DNA of 32,026 nucleotides from Anaerolineales bacterium (GTDB lineage Bacteria; Chloroflexota; Anaerolineae; Anaerolineales; Villigracilaceae), in NCBI GenBank assembly GCA_017985935.1, contig JAGNWT010000044.1, positions 1-32,026 on the forward strand, given 5' to 3'. A program made the position numbers and the translations under genes. This document shows, piece by piece, positions 23,413 through 30,400 of the stretch (within the stretch, counting starts at the first letter, position 1; every line of letters begins with the position of its first letter). A model generated the notes under the pieces. It did not search any database. It was given only the letters and a program-made list of their open reading frames with translations, and was not told where the DNA came from.

Positions 23413-24780
23413 GTGATCAATATCCTCCTCATCGAAGATGAAGACCCGCACGCCGAATTGATCCAACGCGCATTCGAAGATCAGGAAGCCAATTTTCTGC
23501 TCCATCGCGTCCGGTCGCTTGCCGAGGCACGCCAATATATGAAGGTTATGGAACCTTCCTTGATCATCGCAGACTGGCGCCTGCCTGACGGCGAGAGCAT
23601 GGAGCTTCTGCCGAACGAGCAAGACCCGCTGTCCACCCCCATCATTCTCATGACAAGTTACGGCAATGAACGCATCGCCGTGGAAGCGCTCAAGTCTGGC
23701 GCGGTGGACTATGTGGTGAAGTCTCCCGAGTCCATGTTGGATATGCCCCACCTGGCAGAACGCGCCATTGAACAATGGCAGGCCCGCGCCGAGCGGATGC
23801 GGATGCAGAAAGCGCTGCTCGAAAGTGAATCACAATTCCGTCTGCTCGCAGAAAATGCCACAGACATGATCACGCGCCTTGCGACCAATGGACAAATGCT
23901 ATACGTCTCCCCGGCTTGCTATCTCATGCTTGGCTACACTCCCGAAGAGCTCACCGGCAAAAGCAGTTTTGAGATCATCCACGAAGAAGACCTGCCGGTG
24001 ATCAAAAATCTATTCCGCGAAAAGCAAACAGAAGCGACCTATACCGTTGCCTATCGGGCGCTGCACAAGGATGGCAAATATATCTGGTTGGAAACTTCTG
24101 CCCGGGCCATCCATGACCGCAAAACCGGCAGGGTCGTAGAGATCCAAAGCGCATCGCGCGATATCACCGAAAGAAAAAAGGGCGAAGAGGCCCTGCAGGA
24201 CGCACACAAACATCTTCAAGAAGCCTACGAGCGAACCATCGAAGGCTGGGTGCATGCGCTGGACTTGAGAGACCGCGAGACGGAAGGTCACACCCAGCGG
24301 GTCACAGAGTTGACGTTGAAAGTCGCCCGAACCCTCGGGTTTTCAGACGAAGAACTTTCACACATCCGCCGAGGCGCGCTCTTGCATGACATGGGGAAGA
24401 TGGCGATCCCGGATGACATCTTGCAAAAGCCGGGACCCTTGAACGAAGTGGAATGGGAGAAAATGCGGAAGCATCCCAACTATGCCTACGACATGCTCTC
24501 ACCCATCGCGTACCTGCGTCCCGCATTGGACATTCCTTTCTGCCACCATGAACGCTGGAACGGCAGCGGCTATCCGCGTGGATTAAGAGGGAATGACATT
24601 CCATTGGTTGCACGTCTCTTCGCCATCGTAGATGTGTGGGACGCGCTATGCAGCGACCGCCCCTACCGCAAGAAACTTCCACGCCGAGAAGTCATTGACT
24701 ACCTGCGTGAAAAATCAGGTCAGCTGTTCGACCCAAAGCTGGTGGATGTTTTCCTTTCGGTCATCGAACACGAACAATAA
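23413..24780 (+). CDS. REC-PAS-HD-GYP protein, probable cyclic-di-GMP phosphodiesterase
   Basis: A 455-aa signalling protein. Residues 1-118 are a receiver with phospho-acceptor D54 (I-I-A-D-W-R-L-P), residues about 138-255 a PAS/PAC sensor, and about 270-455 an HD-GYP domain. The HD pair is H325-D326 (L-L-H-D-M-G-K), with the second H-x-x-x-Y, H-H-E and G386-Y387-P388 motifs intact, so hydrolysis of cyclic di-GMP is likely. The usual D of D-G-S-G-Y-P is N383. The start is GTG 23413: the upstream part of the open frame overlaps the preceding gene in another frame, and V-I-N-I-L-L-I-E-D-E matches a receiver N-terminus, with AGGGA just upstream. Confidence 0.88.
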   Translation: MINILLIEDEDPHAELIQRAFEDQEANFLLHRVRSLAEARQYMKVMEPSLIIADWRLPDGESMELLPNEQDPLSTPIILMTSYGNERIAVEALKSGAVDYVVKSPESMLDMPHLAERAIEQWQARAERMRMQKALLESESQFRLLAENATDMITRLATNGQMLYVSPACYLMLGYTPEELTGKSSFEIIHEEDLPVIKNLFREKQTEATYTVAYRALHKDGKYIWLETSARAIHDRKTGRVVEIQSASRDITERKKGEEALQDAHKHLQEAYERTIEGWVHALDLRDRETEGHTQRVTELTLKVARTLGFSDEELSHIRRGALLHDMGKMAIPDDILQKPGPLNEVEWEKMRKHPNYAYDMLSPIAYLRPALDIPFCHHERWNGSGYPRGLRGNDIPLVARLFAIVDVWDALCSDRPYRKKLPRREVIDYLREKSGQLFDPKLVDVFLSVIEHEQ

Positions 24781-24803
24781 TCCCTTAACCATAAAAGCCA
24801 AAG

Positions 24804-24832
24804 TTGACACCCCCCCGTACATCGGGTATCCT
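24804..24832 (+). promoter_or_regulatory. Sigma70-type promoter of the SRP RNA
   Basis: A perfect TTGACA (24804-24809), a 17-nt spacer, and TATCCT (24827-24832). The first base of the SRP RNA closing stem (24841) lies about 8 nt after the -10 box, as expected for the transcription start. Confidence 0.82.
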
Positions 24833-24840
24833 TGCGCACG

Positions 24841-24942
24841 TCCGGGCAGGCCCGGCGCGGCGTAGCCTTTCGAACCCCGCCAGGATCGAAAGATAGCAAC
24901 GGTAAGGAAGTGTCTCCGGGTGCCGCCGGTCGCCTGCCCGGA
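24841..24942 (+). ncRNA. ffs: Signal recognition particle RNA, small bacterial type
   Basis: A roughly 102-nt RNA whose ends pair perfectly over 11 bp (24841-24851 with 24932-24942), followed by a run of seven or more T residues. The apical domain has the SRP signature: GCCAGG, a GATC-GAAA-GATA-type cap, then AGCAACGGTA, giving the asymmetric and symmetric loops bound by Ffh. The tetraloop reads GAAA rather than the more usual GGAA. The RNA pairs with Ffh and FtsY to target membrane proteins. A strong promoter lies just upstream. Confidence 0.9.
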
Positions 24943-24962
24943 TATTTTTTTCACTTTGTGTT

Positions 24963-24968
24963 TATAAT
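24963..24968 (+). promoter_or_regulatory. TATAAT placed for a leaderless start
   Basis: A perfect TATAAT ends 6 nt before the ATG at 24975. No ribosome binding site lies between, and no clear -35 box is visible. The spacing is the same as at 1315-1327. Confidence 0.5.
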
Positions 24969-24974
24969 CTCCCC

Positions 24975-25334
24975 ATGACCCCCTCCAATTGGATCAAGAT
25001 CTTCATCGCCCTTGCGGTGGGCATTGCGCTCGGCGTTGTCTACGGCTGGGTGATCGACCCCATCGAATATGTGGATGTCACGCCGGATATTCTGCGCGAA
25101 GACTATCGCGCCGATTATGTGCTCATGGTCGCTGAAGCGCATCAAAGCGAACGCGACCCGGAGTCCAGCGCGCGACGCCTCGCAATTTTAGGGAGCGAAT
25201 CACCAGACCAGATCGTCACCTCCACATTGGATTACGCAAAAAATAACGGCTTCTCACAAGATGAGATCGCCCTGCTGCAAAATCTACTGACCTCCATGCA
25301 AACCTATCAACCAGATGGGAACTCAACCCCATGA
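24975..25334 (+). CDS. Membrane-anchored protein of unknown function, short paralogue
   Basis: A 119-aa protein with one N-terminal membrane helix (about 7-27), then Y-V-D-V-T-P-D-I-L-R-E-D-Y-R and a helical region of about 70 residues. I do not recognise a named family. It is clearly related to the first 100 residues of the next gene: same anchor, same Y-V-D-x-x-P-x-I-L-x-x-D motif, and a common A-R-x-x-L-x-x-L-G-x-x-x-P segment. The charged residues before the helix suggest the bulk lies outside the cytoplasm. Its stop overlaps the next start as ATGA. Confidence 0.75.
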   Translation: MTPSNWIKIFIALAVGIALGVVYGWVIDPIEYVDVTPDILREDYRADYVLMVAEAHQSERDPESSARRLAILGSESPDQIVTSTLDYAKNNGFSQDEIALLQNLLTSMQTYQPDGNSTP

Positions 25335-26209
25335 AACTCACCCCCTACTTGATCGTTGCGCTTCTTATCGGGCTGGGACTGGGTCTGGCGTACTCATGGT
25401 TCATTTCCCCTGTGACATACGTGGACGCAAACCCGTCCATCCTGCACTCTGACTTTAAAGACCAATACCGGGTGGTAATTGCGGCATCGTACGGATCCAC
25501 CCACGACCTGCCCCGCGCACGCGCAAGGCTTGAACTGCTTGGAGACATAGACCCAACCGGCGAACTCAGCGCCCAGGCGCAACGCATGCTCGCTGCAGGG
25601 CAGCCTTTTGACATCGTTCAGCCGCTTGCCCAGCTTGCCACCGACCTCCAGCAGGGAGCGGTCAGCCTGCCGGCAACAAGCACGCCGTTTGTGGCTGTGG
25701 TCAACACGCCCACTCTTGAAGCGCAGCCTGCAACAGATGTTGCACCCATCGAAATCACAGAGACCGCTCAACCCGGCATCACACCCACGGCATCTTTCAA
25801 ACAAACTCCGCTTGCCCCACAGCAGGTGTCCACATCCACCGCCCGCCCAACATTTACAGCAGTTCCCCAACCCGGCGCGCCCTTCGCATTGATCGATCAG
25901 GAAACGGTCTGCGATGCGAATCTGCCATCTGGTTTACTGCAGGTTCTTTTGATCGATTCACGCCGCAGGCAGGTGCCGGGTGTGAAGGTCATCGTTAACT
26001 GGGCGGAGGGAGAAGACCGCTTCTTCACCGGACTCAAGCCCGAGCTTGGAAATGGATACGCAGATTTCATCATGCAGGCGGGGACCATTTACAACGTCCG
26101 GGTGGAGGAAAGTGGAGCGTTCGTCTCTGACCTTTTTGTCCCTACATGCCAGAATGAAGATGGTGAAGACTACCTCGGCGGTTTGCTGCTCACATTTCAA
26201 CAACCTTGA
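25331..26209 (+). CDS. Membrane-anchored protein with Thr/Pro linker and C-terminal beta domain
   Basis: A 292-aa protein that begins like its upstream paralogue: membrane helix (about 5-25), Y-V-D-A-N-P-S-I-L-H-S-D-F-K (30-43), and a helical repeat with A-R-A-R-L-E-L-L-G-D (about 62-72). A threonine/proline/serine-rich, probably disordered linker (about 112-185) then leads to a domain of about 100 residues (190-292) with two cysteines, C194 and C273, that may form a disulfide. V-P-G-V-K-V-I-V-N-W and the G-Y-A-D-F segment suggest an Ig-like or carboxypeptidase-regulatory beta fold. Likely cell-surface; the function is unknown. The start overlaps the previous stop (ATGA). Confidence 0.78.
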   Translation: MKLTPYLIVALLIGLGLGLAYSWFISPVTYVDANPSILHSDFKDQYRVVIAASYGSTHDLPRARARLELLGDIDPTGELSAQAQRMLAAGQPFDIVQPLAQLATDLQQGAVSLPATSTPFVAVVNTPTLEAQPATDVAPIEITETAQPGITPTASFKQTPLAPQQVSTSTARPTFTAVPQPGAPFALIDQETVCDANLPSGLLQVLLIDSRRRQVPGVKVIVNWAEGEDRFFTGLKPELGNGYADFIMQAGTIYNVRVEESGAFVSDLFVPTCQNEDGEDYLGGLLLTFQQP

Positions 26210-26264
26210 TCTGCAACCAAATCAGGCTTCACTCGTTATATCTTCACAGAAAAAGGAGTAACGA

Positions 26265-26786
26265 ATGAACACACAATCTGAACAGAAACCCGGCTTATTC
26301 ACAGCCATTGCATTGATGACACTTGTAAGCGGCATCATCAATCTTTTTTGGGGATTTATTTTCTCTGCCACCGCGCTCGGCACGCTGGTTGGCATCGTCT
26401 GCCTGCCGATCACCATCCTCCCCACGATCCTCGGGATTTTCGAGATCATTTACGCGGCAAAACTTTTAAGCACACAACCCGAACCCATTCAACCTTCGCA
26501 ATCGCTCGCGGTCTTTGAGATCCTCACCTTCCTGATCGGCAACATCTTCTCGACGATGGTCGGCATCCTGGTCCTGGTCTTCTACAACGACTTGACCGTA
26601 AAGCAGTACTTTGCCCGTCTTAATGGAGCGATCACCGTCGCACCCGCTCATTCCGCCCCGACACCTGTTGAGCCCGTGGAGGAAGTCTCCGCCCCTGTTG
26701 AAACAGAAATCATTGACGCAGTCAGCACCGAAACTGTGGAAGACCCAGCCAAACCCAAGCGCACCCGCAAAGCCGCTGGTAAATAA
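26265..26786 (+). CDS. Four-helix membrane protein of unknown function
   Basis: A 173-aa protein. Hydrophobic segments at about 11-30, 33-50, 50-67 and 82-108 form a compact membrane domain. A cytoplasmic-looking tail (about 125-173) is rich in proline, valine and glutamate and ends in a basic K-P-K-R-T-R-K-A-A-G-K stretch. I see no enzyme motif. The ATG is preceded by AAAGGAG at good spacing, and the gene is followed by a clean terminator, so it looks like a genuine, separately ended unit. The basic tail could bind nucleic acid or acidic lipids; that is a guess. Confidence 0.7.
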   Translation: MNTQSEQKPGLFTAIALMTLVSGIINLFWGFIFSATALGTLVGIVCLPITILPTILGIFEIIYAAKLLSTQPEPIQPSQSLAVFEILTFLIGNIFSTMVGILVLVFYNDLTVKQYFARLNGAITVAPAHSAPTPVEPVEEVSAPVETEIIDAVSTETVEDPAKPKRTRKAAGK

Positions 26787-26800
26787 ATTACCCCATCCCC

Positions 26801-26834
26801 ACAGCCGACCCGAACAGGTCGGCTGTTTTATTTT
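26801..26834 (+). terminator. Intrinsic terminator
   Basis: A 10-bp perfect GC-rich stem (26801-26810 with 26817-26826), 6-nt loop, then TTTATTTT. Confidence 0.88.
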
Positions 26835-26894
26835 GCAAATTCACCTTCATGACCGAAATTCTGACACTGGTAAAATCACCTTCATGGAGACTTC

Positions 26895-28220
26895 ATGAAT
26901 AAATACTTTTTATTCCTCATCTCGCTCGGTTTACTGTTTGGCGGAGTCCTATCTGCCTGCAGCAGCCGGCAGGATGATCCGCGCCCCAATTTTTTGATCA
27001 TCGTTTCTGACGACCAGCGTTATGACACCATGCAGTTCATGCCCAAGACTCAAGAGTTGATCTTTGACCAGGGTGTTTCCTTTCCGCATGCCTACATCAC
27101 CACTCCACTGTGCTGCCCAAGCCGCTCCAGCATCTTCACAGGAATGTACGCCCACAATCATGGCGTGCTCGACAACGACATGGAATTGAATCTGGAGACC
27201 TTCGTCAACACCTTGCATGAGAACGGATATTACACAGGGCTAATCGGAAAATATCTCAACTCATGGGACGGAGAAATGCGCCCGGAATATGATTTTTGGG
27301 TATCCTACGCACGAGGCGAGACCCGCTACAACAATCCGCGCCTGAACGTGAATGGAACATGGGAACGGCATTCCGATCAATACATCACCGATGCTTTCGG
27401 AAATTACGCTCAGGAATTTTTGACCGAAGCCTCAAAGAAAGATCAGCCCTTTGTGTTGCTGCTGACGGTCAACGCTCCACACGATCCCGCCACCCCCGCT
27501 GATGAAGATAAGGAAAAATTAAAAGACCTCCCGCTTTATCGCCCGCCAAACTTCAATGAAGAGGATATGTCTGACAAGCCGGGATGGATGCAGCTCAAAC
27601 CTATGCTGACCGATGAGGATGTGGCAGCGCTCGATGAATTTCGGCGGAATCAGATCCTGACCCTGCTCTCGCTTGACCGCGCCATCGAAAAGGTGATGGG
27701 CACGCTGACAGAAACCCAGACCCTTGATATGACGATGGTCTTCTATCTTTCAGATAATGGAAAGCATTACGGCGAGCACCGCCTGGATTCGAAAAACACC
27801 TACTTCGAGGAAGCCGTCCGGGTGCCGTTCGCGATCCGCTATCCGCCGCTCATCCCAACCCCGTATGTGGATGAACGCATCGTGTCAAACATTGACATCG
27901 CCCCAACGCTTTACGAACTGGCGGGGCTTCCCATCCCGGAAAATGTGGACGGGTTATCTCTCACAGGGCTGTTCAAGCCCGATACCGCCTGGCGTGAGGG
28001 ACTCTTGCTCGAAGGTTGGCCCCCGCGCGGAACCTACGCCGCAATCCACACCGAACGCTACCTGTACGCAGAGACGGTTGATGACATCGCGGAACTGTAC
28101 GATCTGGAAACCGATCCATACGAATTGACCAATCTCGCTGATGACCCCGCCTATCAGGAGATCAAAGCGCATCTAAAATCCCTGCTGGATGAGGAGATCG
28201 AGAAAAGTACCAATCCATAA
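26895..28220 (+). CDS. Lipoprotein sulfatase (formylglycine-dependent)
   Basis: A 441-aa sulfatase of the alkaline-phosphatase superfamily. A lipoprotein signal ends with L-S-A-C22, so the enzyme is exported and lipid-anchored. Metal ligands begin with S-D39-D40-Q; C73 in C-C-P-S-R-S-S is the residue converted to formylglycine, which needs a separate maturase not seen in this window. S-D-N-G-K-H-Y-G-E-H gives the second metal and substrate site, and the C-terminal L-Y-D-L-E-T-D-P-Y-E-L-T-N-L is typical of sulfatases. Likely substrates are sulfated glycans or sulfate esters outside the cell. The ATG has GGAGA just upstream; a TAAAAT at 26871-26876 may be the -10 box. It is the last gene before the glycine operon. 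Confidence 0.9.
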   Translation: MNKYFLFLISLGLLFGGVLSACSSRQDDPRPNFLIIVSDDQRYDTMQFMPKTQELIFDQGVSFPHAYITTPLCCPSRSSIFTGMYAHNHGVLDNDMELNLETFVNTLHENGYYTGLIGKYLNSWDGEMRPEYDFWVSYARGETRYNNPRLNVNGTWERHSDQYITDAFGNYAQEFLTEASKKDQPFVLLLTVNAPHDPATPADEDKEKLKDLPLYRPPNFNEEDMSDKPGWMQLKPMLTDEDVAALDEFRRNQILTLLSLDRAIEKVMGTLTETQTLDMTMVFYLSDNGKHYGEHRLDSKNTYFEEAVRVPFAIRYPPLIPTPYVDERIVSNIDIAPTLYELAGLPIPENVDGLSLTGLFKPDTAWREGLLLEGWPPRGTYAAIHTERYLYAETVDDIAELYDLETDPYELTNLADDPAYQEIKAHLKSLLDEEIEKSTNP

Positions 28221-28239
28221 AGAGATGATGTTCTACCCC

Positions 28240-28268
28240 TTGACTCTCACCCCTCTCAACCTTAGAAT
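28240..28268 (+). promoter_or_regulatory. Sigma70-type promoter of the glycine cleavage operon
   Basis: TTGACT (28240-28245), a 17-nt spacer, and TAGAAT (28263-28268). Transcription would start near 28275, just ahead of the riboswitch at 28291. Confidence 0.8.
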
Positions 28269-28290
28269 TCAAATACAATTCAACGAGTGA

Positions 28291-28553
28291 CAGGGAAGAG
28301 ATCCTCGCAAGAGGACGCCGAAGGTGCAAATCTGACAACAGGCGAAGTCAGACGAATCTCTCAGGCAAAAGGACCCTGCGCCCGCAGCACTCTGGAAAAC
28401 TCCCCGCCAAAGGGATACCGACGGTGTAAAGTTAGTCAATAGTCAATTAGTCGAATAGTCGGTTAGTCTGATGGTCAACAACCAAATGACTACGTGACAA
28501 CAAGACCAAACGACGAAACGACTACCCCAATCTCTCAGGTTCAATTACAGAGG
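28291..28553 (+). promoter_or_regulatory. Tandem glycine riboswitch
   Basis: Two glycine aptamers precede gcvH. Aptamer I has P1 28291-28295/28374-28378, the core GCCGAAGGTGCAAA, P3b 28331-28336/28347-28352, and AATCTCTCAGGCAAAAGGAC. Aptamer II has P1 28390-28394/28548-28552, the core CCGACGGTGTAAA (28418-28430), P3b closed by 28433-28437/28520-28524, and AATCTCTCAGG (28529-28539). The 3' side of the second P1 (CAGAG) is also part of the 5' arm of the following terminator, so glycine binding should prevent termination and switch the operon on. The P3b loop of aptamer II is about 82 nt, against 10 nt in aptamer I, because of a repeat tract. The riboswitch accounts for most of the 403-nt stretch without a gene. 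Confidence 0.93.
28433..28524 (+). repeat. 8-nt repeats forming an extended P3b arm of aptamer II
   Basis: On the 5' side TAGTC recurs at 28433, 28440, 28448, 28456 and 28464, with TGGTC at 28472. On the 3' side GAC recurs every 8 nt at 28488, 28496, 28504, 28512 and 28520. The two halves are complementary in register: outer and inner units pair over 5 bp (TAGTC/GACTA), middle ones over at least GTC/GAC. The predicted arm has five short helices separated by small internal loops. Confidence 0.75.
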
Positions 28554-28586
28554 ACGCATGATTATAGAATCGTGCGTCCTCTTTTG
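28549..28586 (+). terminator. Riboswitch-controlled terminator
   Basis: A stem of 13-14 bp (28549-28562 with 28569-28582, with one G-T pair) and TTTT (28582-28585). Its 5' arm includes the AGAG of the aptamer II P1 stem, so the two structures exclude each other. It lies 38 nt before gcvH. Confidence 0.85.
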
Positions 28587-28623
28587 ATTCGCCAAAAACT
28601 CATTTCCCAATAGGAGACAAAAA

Positions 28624-29001
28624 ATGAACGCACCTGCCAACCTCAAGTACACCAAGTCCGATGAATGGTTCGATCCTTCCACCGGCGCGGCTGGGATCAC
28701 CGACTACGCCCAGAATCAACTCTCCGACATCGTCTTTGTTGAACTGCTCGTGGATGAAGGCGAAGAAGTGACCATCGGCAAGCCTATCGCTTCTGTTGAA
28801 TCCGTGAAGGCATCCGCTGAAATTTACGCGCCCGCCAACGGCAAAGTGACCGCCGTGAATAAGGGGCTCTCTGATAAACCCGAAACCCTCAACTCCGACC
28901 CGTTCGGCGAAGGCTGGATGATCAAGATCGAAGGCGGCGATGCTGGCGATGCAATGGACGCTGCTGCCTACACTGCTTATTGTGACGGACGCACGCATTA
29001 A
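28624..29001 (+). CDS. gcvH: Glycine cleavage system H protein
   Basis: A 125-aa lipoyl carrier that shuttles the aminomethyl group between the P, T and L proteins. The lipoyl lysine is K62 in E-S-V-K-A-S-A-E-I-Y-A-P, and the N-terminal Y-T-K-S-D-E-W and G-I-T-D-Y-A motifs are typical. Length is normal. AGGAG lies 8 nt before the ATG. It is the first gene after the glycine riboswitch. A palindrome separates it from gcvPA. Confidence 0.95.
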   Translation: MNAPANLKYTKSDEWFDPSTGAAGITDYAQNQLSDIVFVELLVDEGEEVTIGKPIASVESVKASAEIYAPANGKVTAVNKGLSDKPETLNSDPFGEGWMIKIEGGDAGDAMDAAAYTAYCDGRTH

Positions 29002-29005
29002 TTTT

Positions 29006-29038
29006 ATTGTAAGGGCGAGATGACCTCGCCTTTACAAT
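29006..29038. repeat. Intercistronic palindrome between gcvH and gcvPA
   Basis: A 14-bp hairpin (29006-29019 with 29025-29038, one G-T pair, 5-nt loop) fills the 49-nt gap. It has no T tract on either side, so it is not a normal terminator. GGGCGAG/CTCGCC cores of this type occur as dispersed palindromic repeats in many genomes, but I cannot count copies here. Confidence 0.6.
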
Positions 29039-29050
29039 TAGAGGTAACCC

Positions 29051-30400
29051 ATGACCTACATTCCAATCAGTCCCAAAGAACGGGATGCGATGCTGGAGAC
29101 CGTCGGCGTAAAATCGCTTGACGATCTCTTTGAGGCGATTCCCGCCGCGCATCGTTTTCCCGAGTTGAACCTTCCCCCCGCGCTTACCGAAATGGAAGCC
29201 GCCGCTCACCTGGGCGATATGGCAGCCACCAACGAGAACGTGCGCGATCATCTCATTTCCTTCCTCGGCGCCGGTGCGTACAACCACTACATTCCGTCAG
29301 TTGTAGATCACATGCTGCGCCGCGGCGAGTTCTACACCGCCTACACCCCCTATCAGCCTGAAATCTCGCAAGGAACTCTGCAAGCCATCTTCGAATATCA
29401 ATCATTGATGACCAACCTCACCGGCATGGATGTCTCCAACGCATCTCATTACGATGGCGCAACCGCCACCGCCGAAGCCGTGAACCTTGCCTTTGCCCAG
29501 TTCCGCGGCAAGCGCAAGAAGGTCGTCATGTCGCCCACCGTCCACCCGCAGTACCGCGAAGTGATTCGCACCTACTCGCAGGGGATGGGAATTGAAGAAG
29601 CGGGAGACGACCCCAATGCAGATCTCGAAGCGGGTCCCGAAGGGTTGATGTCGCTTGTGGATGATAAGACCATGCTGGTCGTAGTGCAATATCCTGATTT
29701 CTTCGGTCGTATCTACGATTACACCAAGCTCATTGACGACGCACATGCCAAGGGCGCGCTCGTTTGCATTGTGGCGAATCCCACCGCCTTGCTCATGCTC
29801 AAGACTCCCGCCTCAATGGGTGCGGATATCGTCGTGGGCGAAGCGCAGCCGTTCGGCATTCCGCTTTGGTATGGCGGACCCTACCTCGGCTTCTTCACCA
29901 CTAAGAAATCCTACGTTCACAAAATGGCTGGGCGCCTCATCGGCGAAACCATGGATAACCGCGGCAATCGCTCGTATGTGTTGACCCTGACCGCACGCGA
30001 ACAACACATCAAGCGCGAACGCGCCACGTCCAATATCTGCTCTAATCAAGGTCTGCTTGCGCTCGCTGCTTCGGTTTATATGTCAGTGCTCGGCAAGAGC
30101 GGGCTACAGGAAGTTGCAAACCTGTGCTATCAAAAAGCGCATTACGCCGCAACCGAACTCAGCAAGATCGACGGTTTCGGCATGTGCTTCACCGACCCGT
30201 TCTTCCATGAATTCGTGTTGTGCTGTCCCAAGCCTGCCAGCGAAGTCAACCAATACCTGCTCGATAATGGCATCCTCGGCGGCTACGACCTCGGCAACGA
30301 TTACCCCTCGCTCAAGAATCACCTGCTCGTGGCAGTGACCGAAATGAACAGCAAAGAAGAAATTGACACCCTCGTCGAAATCCTCAAGGAGATGAAATAA
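29051..30400 (+). CDS. gcvPA: Glycine dehydrogenase (decarboxylating) subunit 1
   Basis: A 449-aa alpha subunit of the split P protein, which with GcvPB decarboxylates glycine and passes the aminomethyl group to lipoyl-GcvH. It opens with Y-I-P-I-S-P-K-E-R-D-A-M-L and has F-L-G-A-G-A-Y-N-H-Y-I-P, Y-Q-P-E-I-S-Q-G-T-L-Q and E-A-Q-P-F-G-I-P-L-W-Y-G-G-P. The PLP lysine is not expected in this subunit. The length is normal. AGAGGTAA precedes the ATG. The stop overlaps the gcvPB start by one base (TAATG), which favours equal amounts of the two subunits. Confidence 0.95.
   Translation: MTYIPISPKERDAMLETVGVKSLDDLFEAIPAAHRFPELNLPPALTEMEAAAHLGDMAATNENVRDHLISFLGAGAYNHYIPSVVDHMLRRGEFYTAYTPYQPEISQGTLQAIFEYQSLMTNLTGMDVSNASHYDGATATAEAVNLAFAQFRGKRKKVVMSPTVHPQYREVIRTYSQGMGIEEAGDDPNADLEAGPEGLMSLVDDKTMLVVVQYPDFFGRIYDYTKLIDDAHAKGALVCIVANPTALLMLKTPASMGADIVVGEAQPFGIPLWYGGPYLGFFTTKKSYVHKMAGRLIGETMDNRGNRSYVLTLTAREQHIKRERATSNICSNQGLLALAASVYMSVLGKSGLQEVANLCYQKAHYAATELSKIDGFGMCFTDPFFHEFVLCCPKPASEVNQYLLDNGILGGYDLGNDYPSLKNHLLVAVTEMNSKEEIDTLVEILKEMK

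Noticed and set aside
24841..24942. Possible tRNA or tmRNA in the gap after the HD-GYP gene
   Set aside because: No T-loop or CCA-type end is present; the end-pairing stem and AGG/AGCA core fit SRP RNA.
28433..28524. Possible CRISPR-like or simple tandem repeat array
   Set aside because: Units are only 7-8 nt with no spacers, and the tract lies inside the glycine aptamer in a complementary arrangement.
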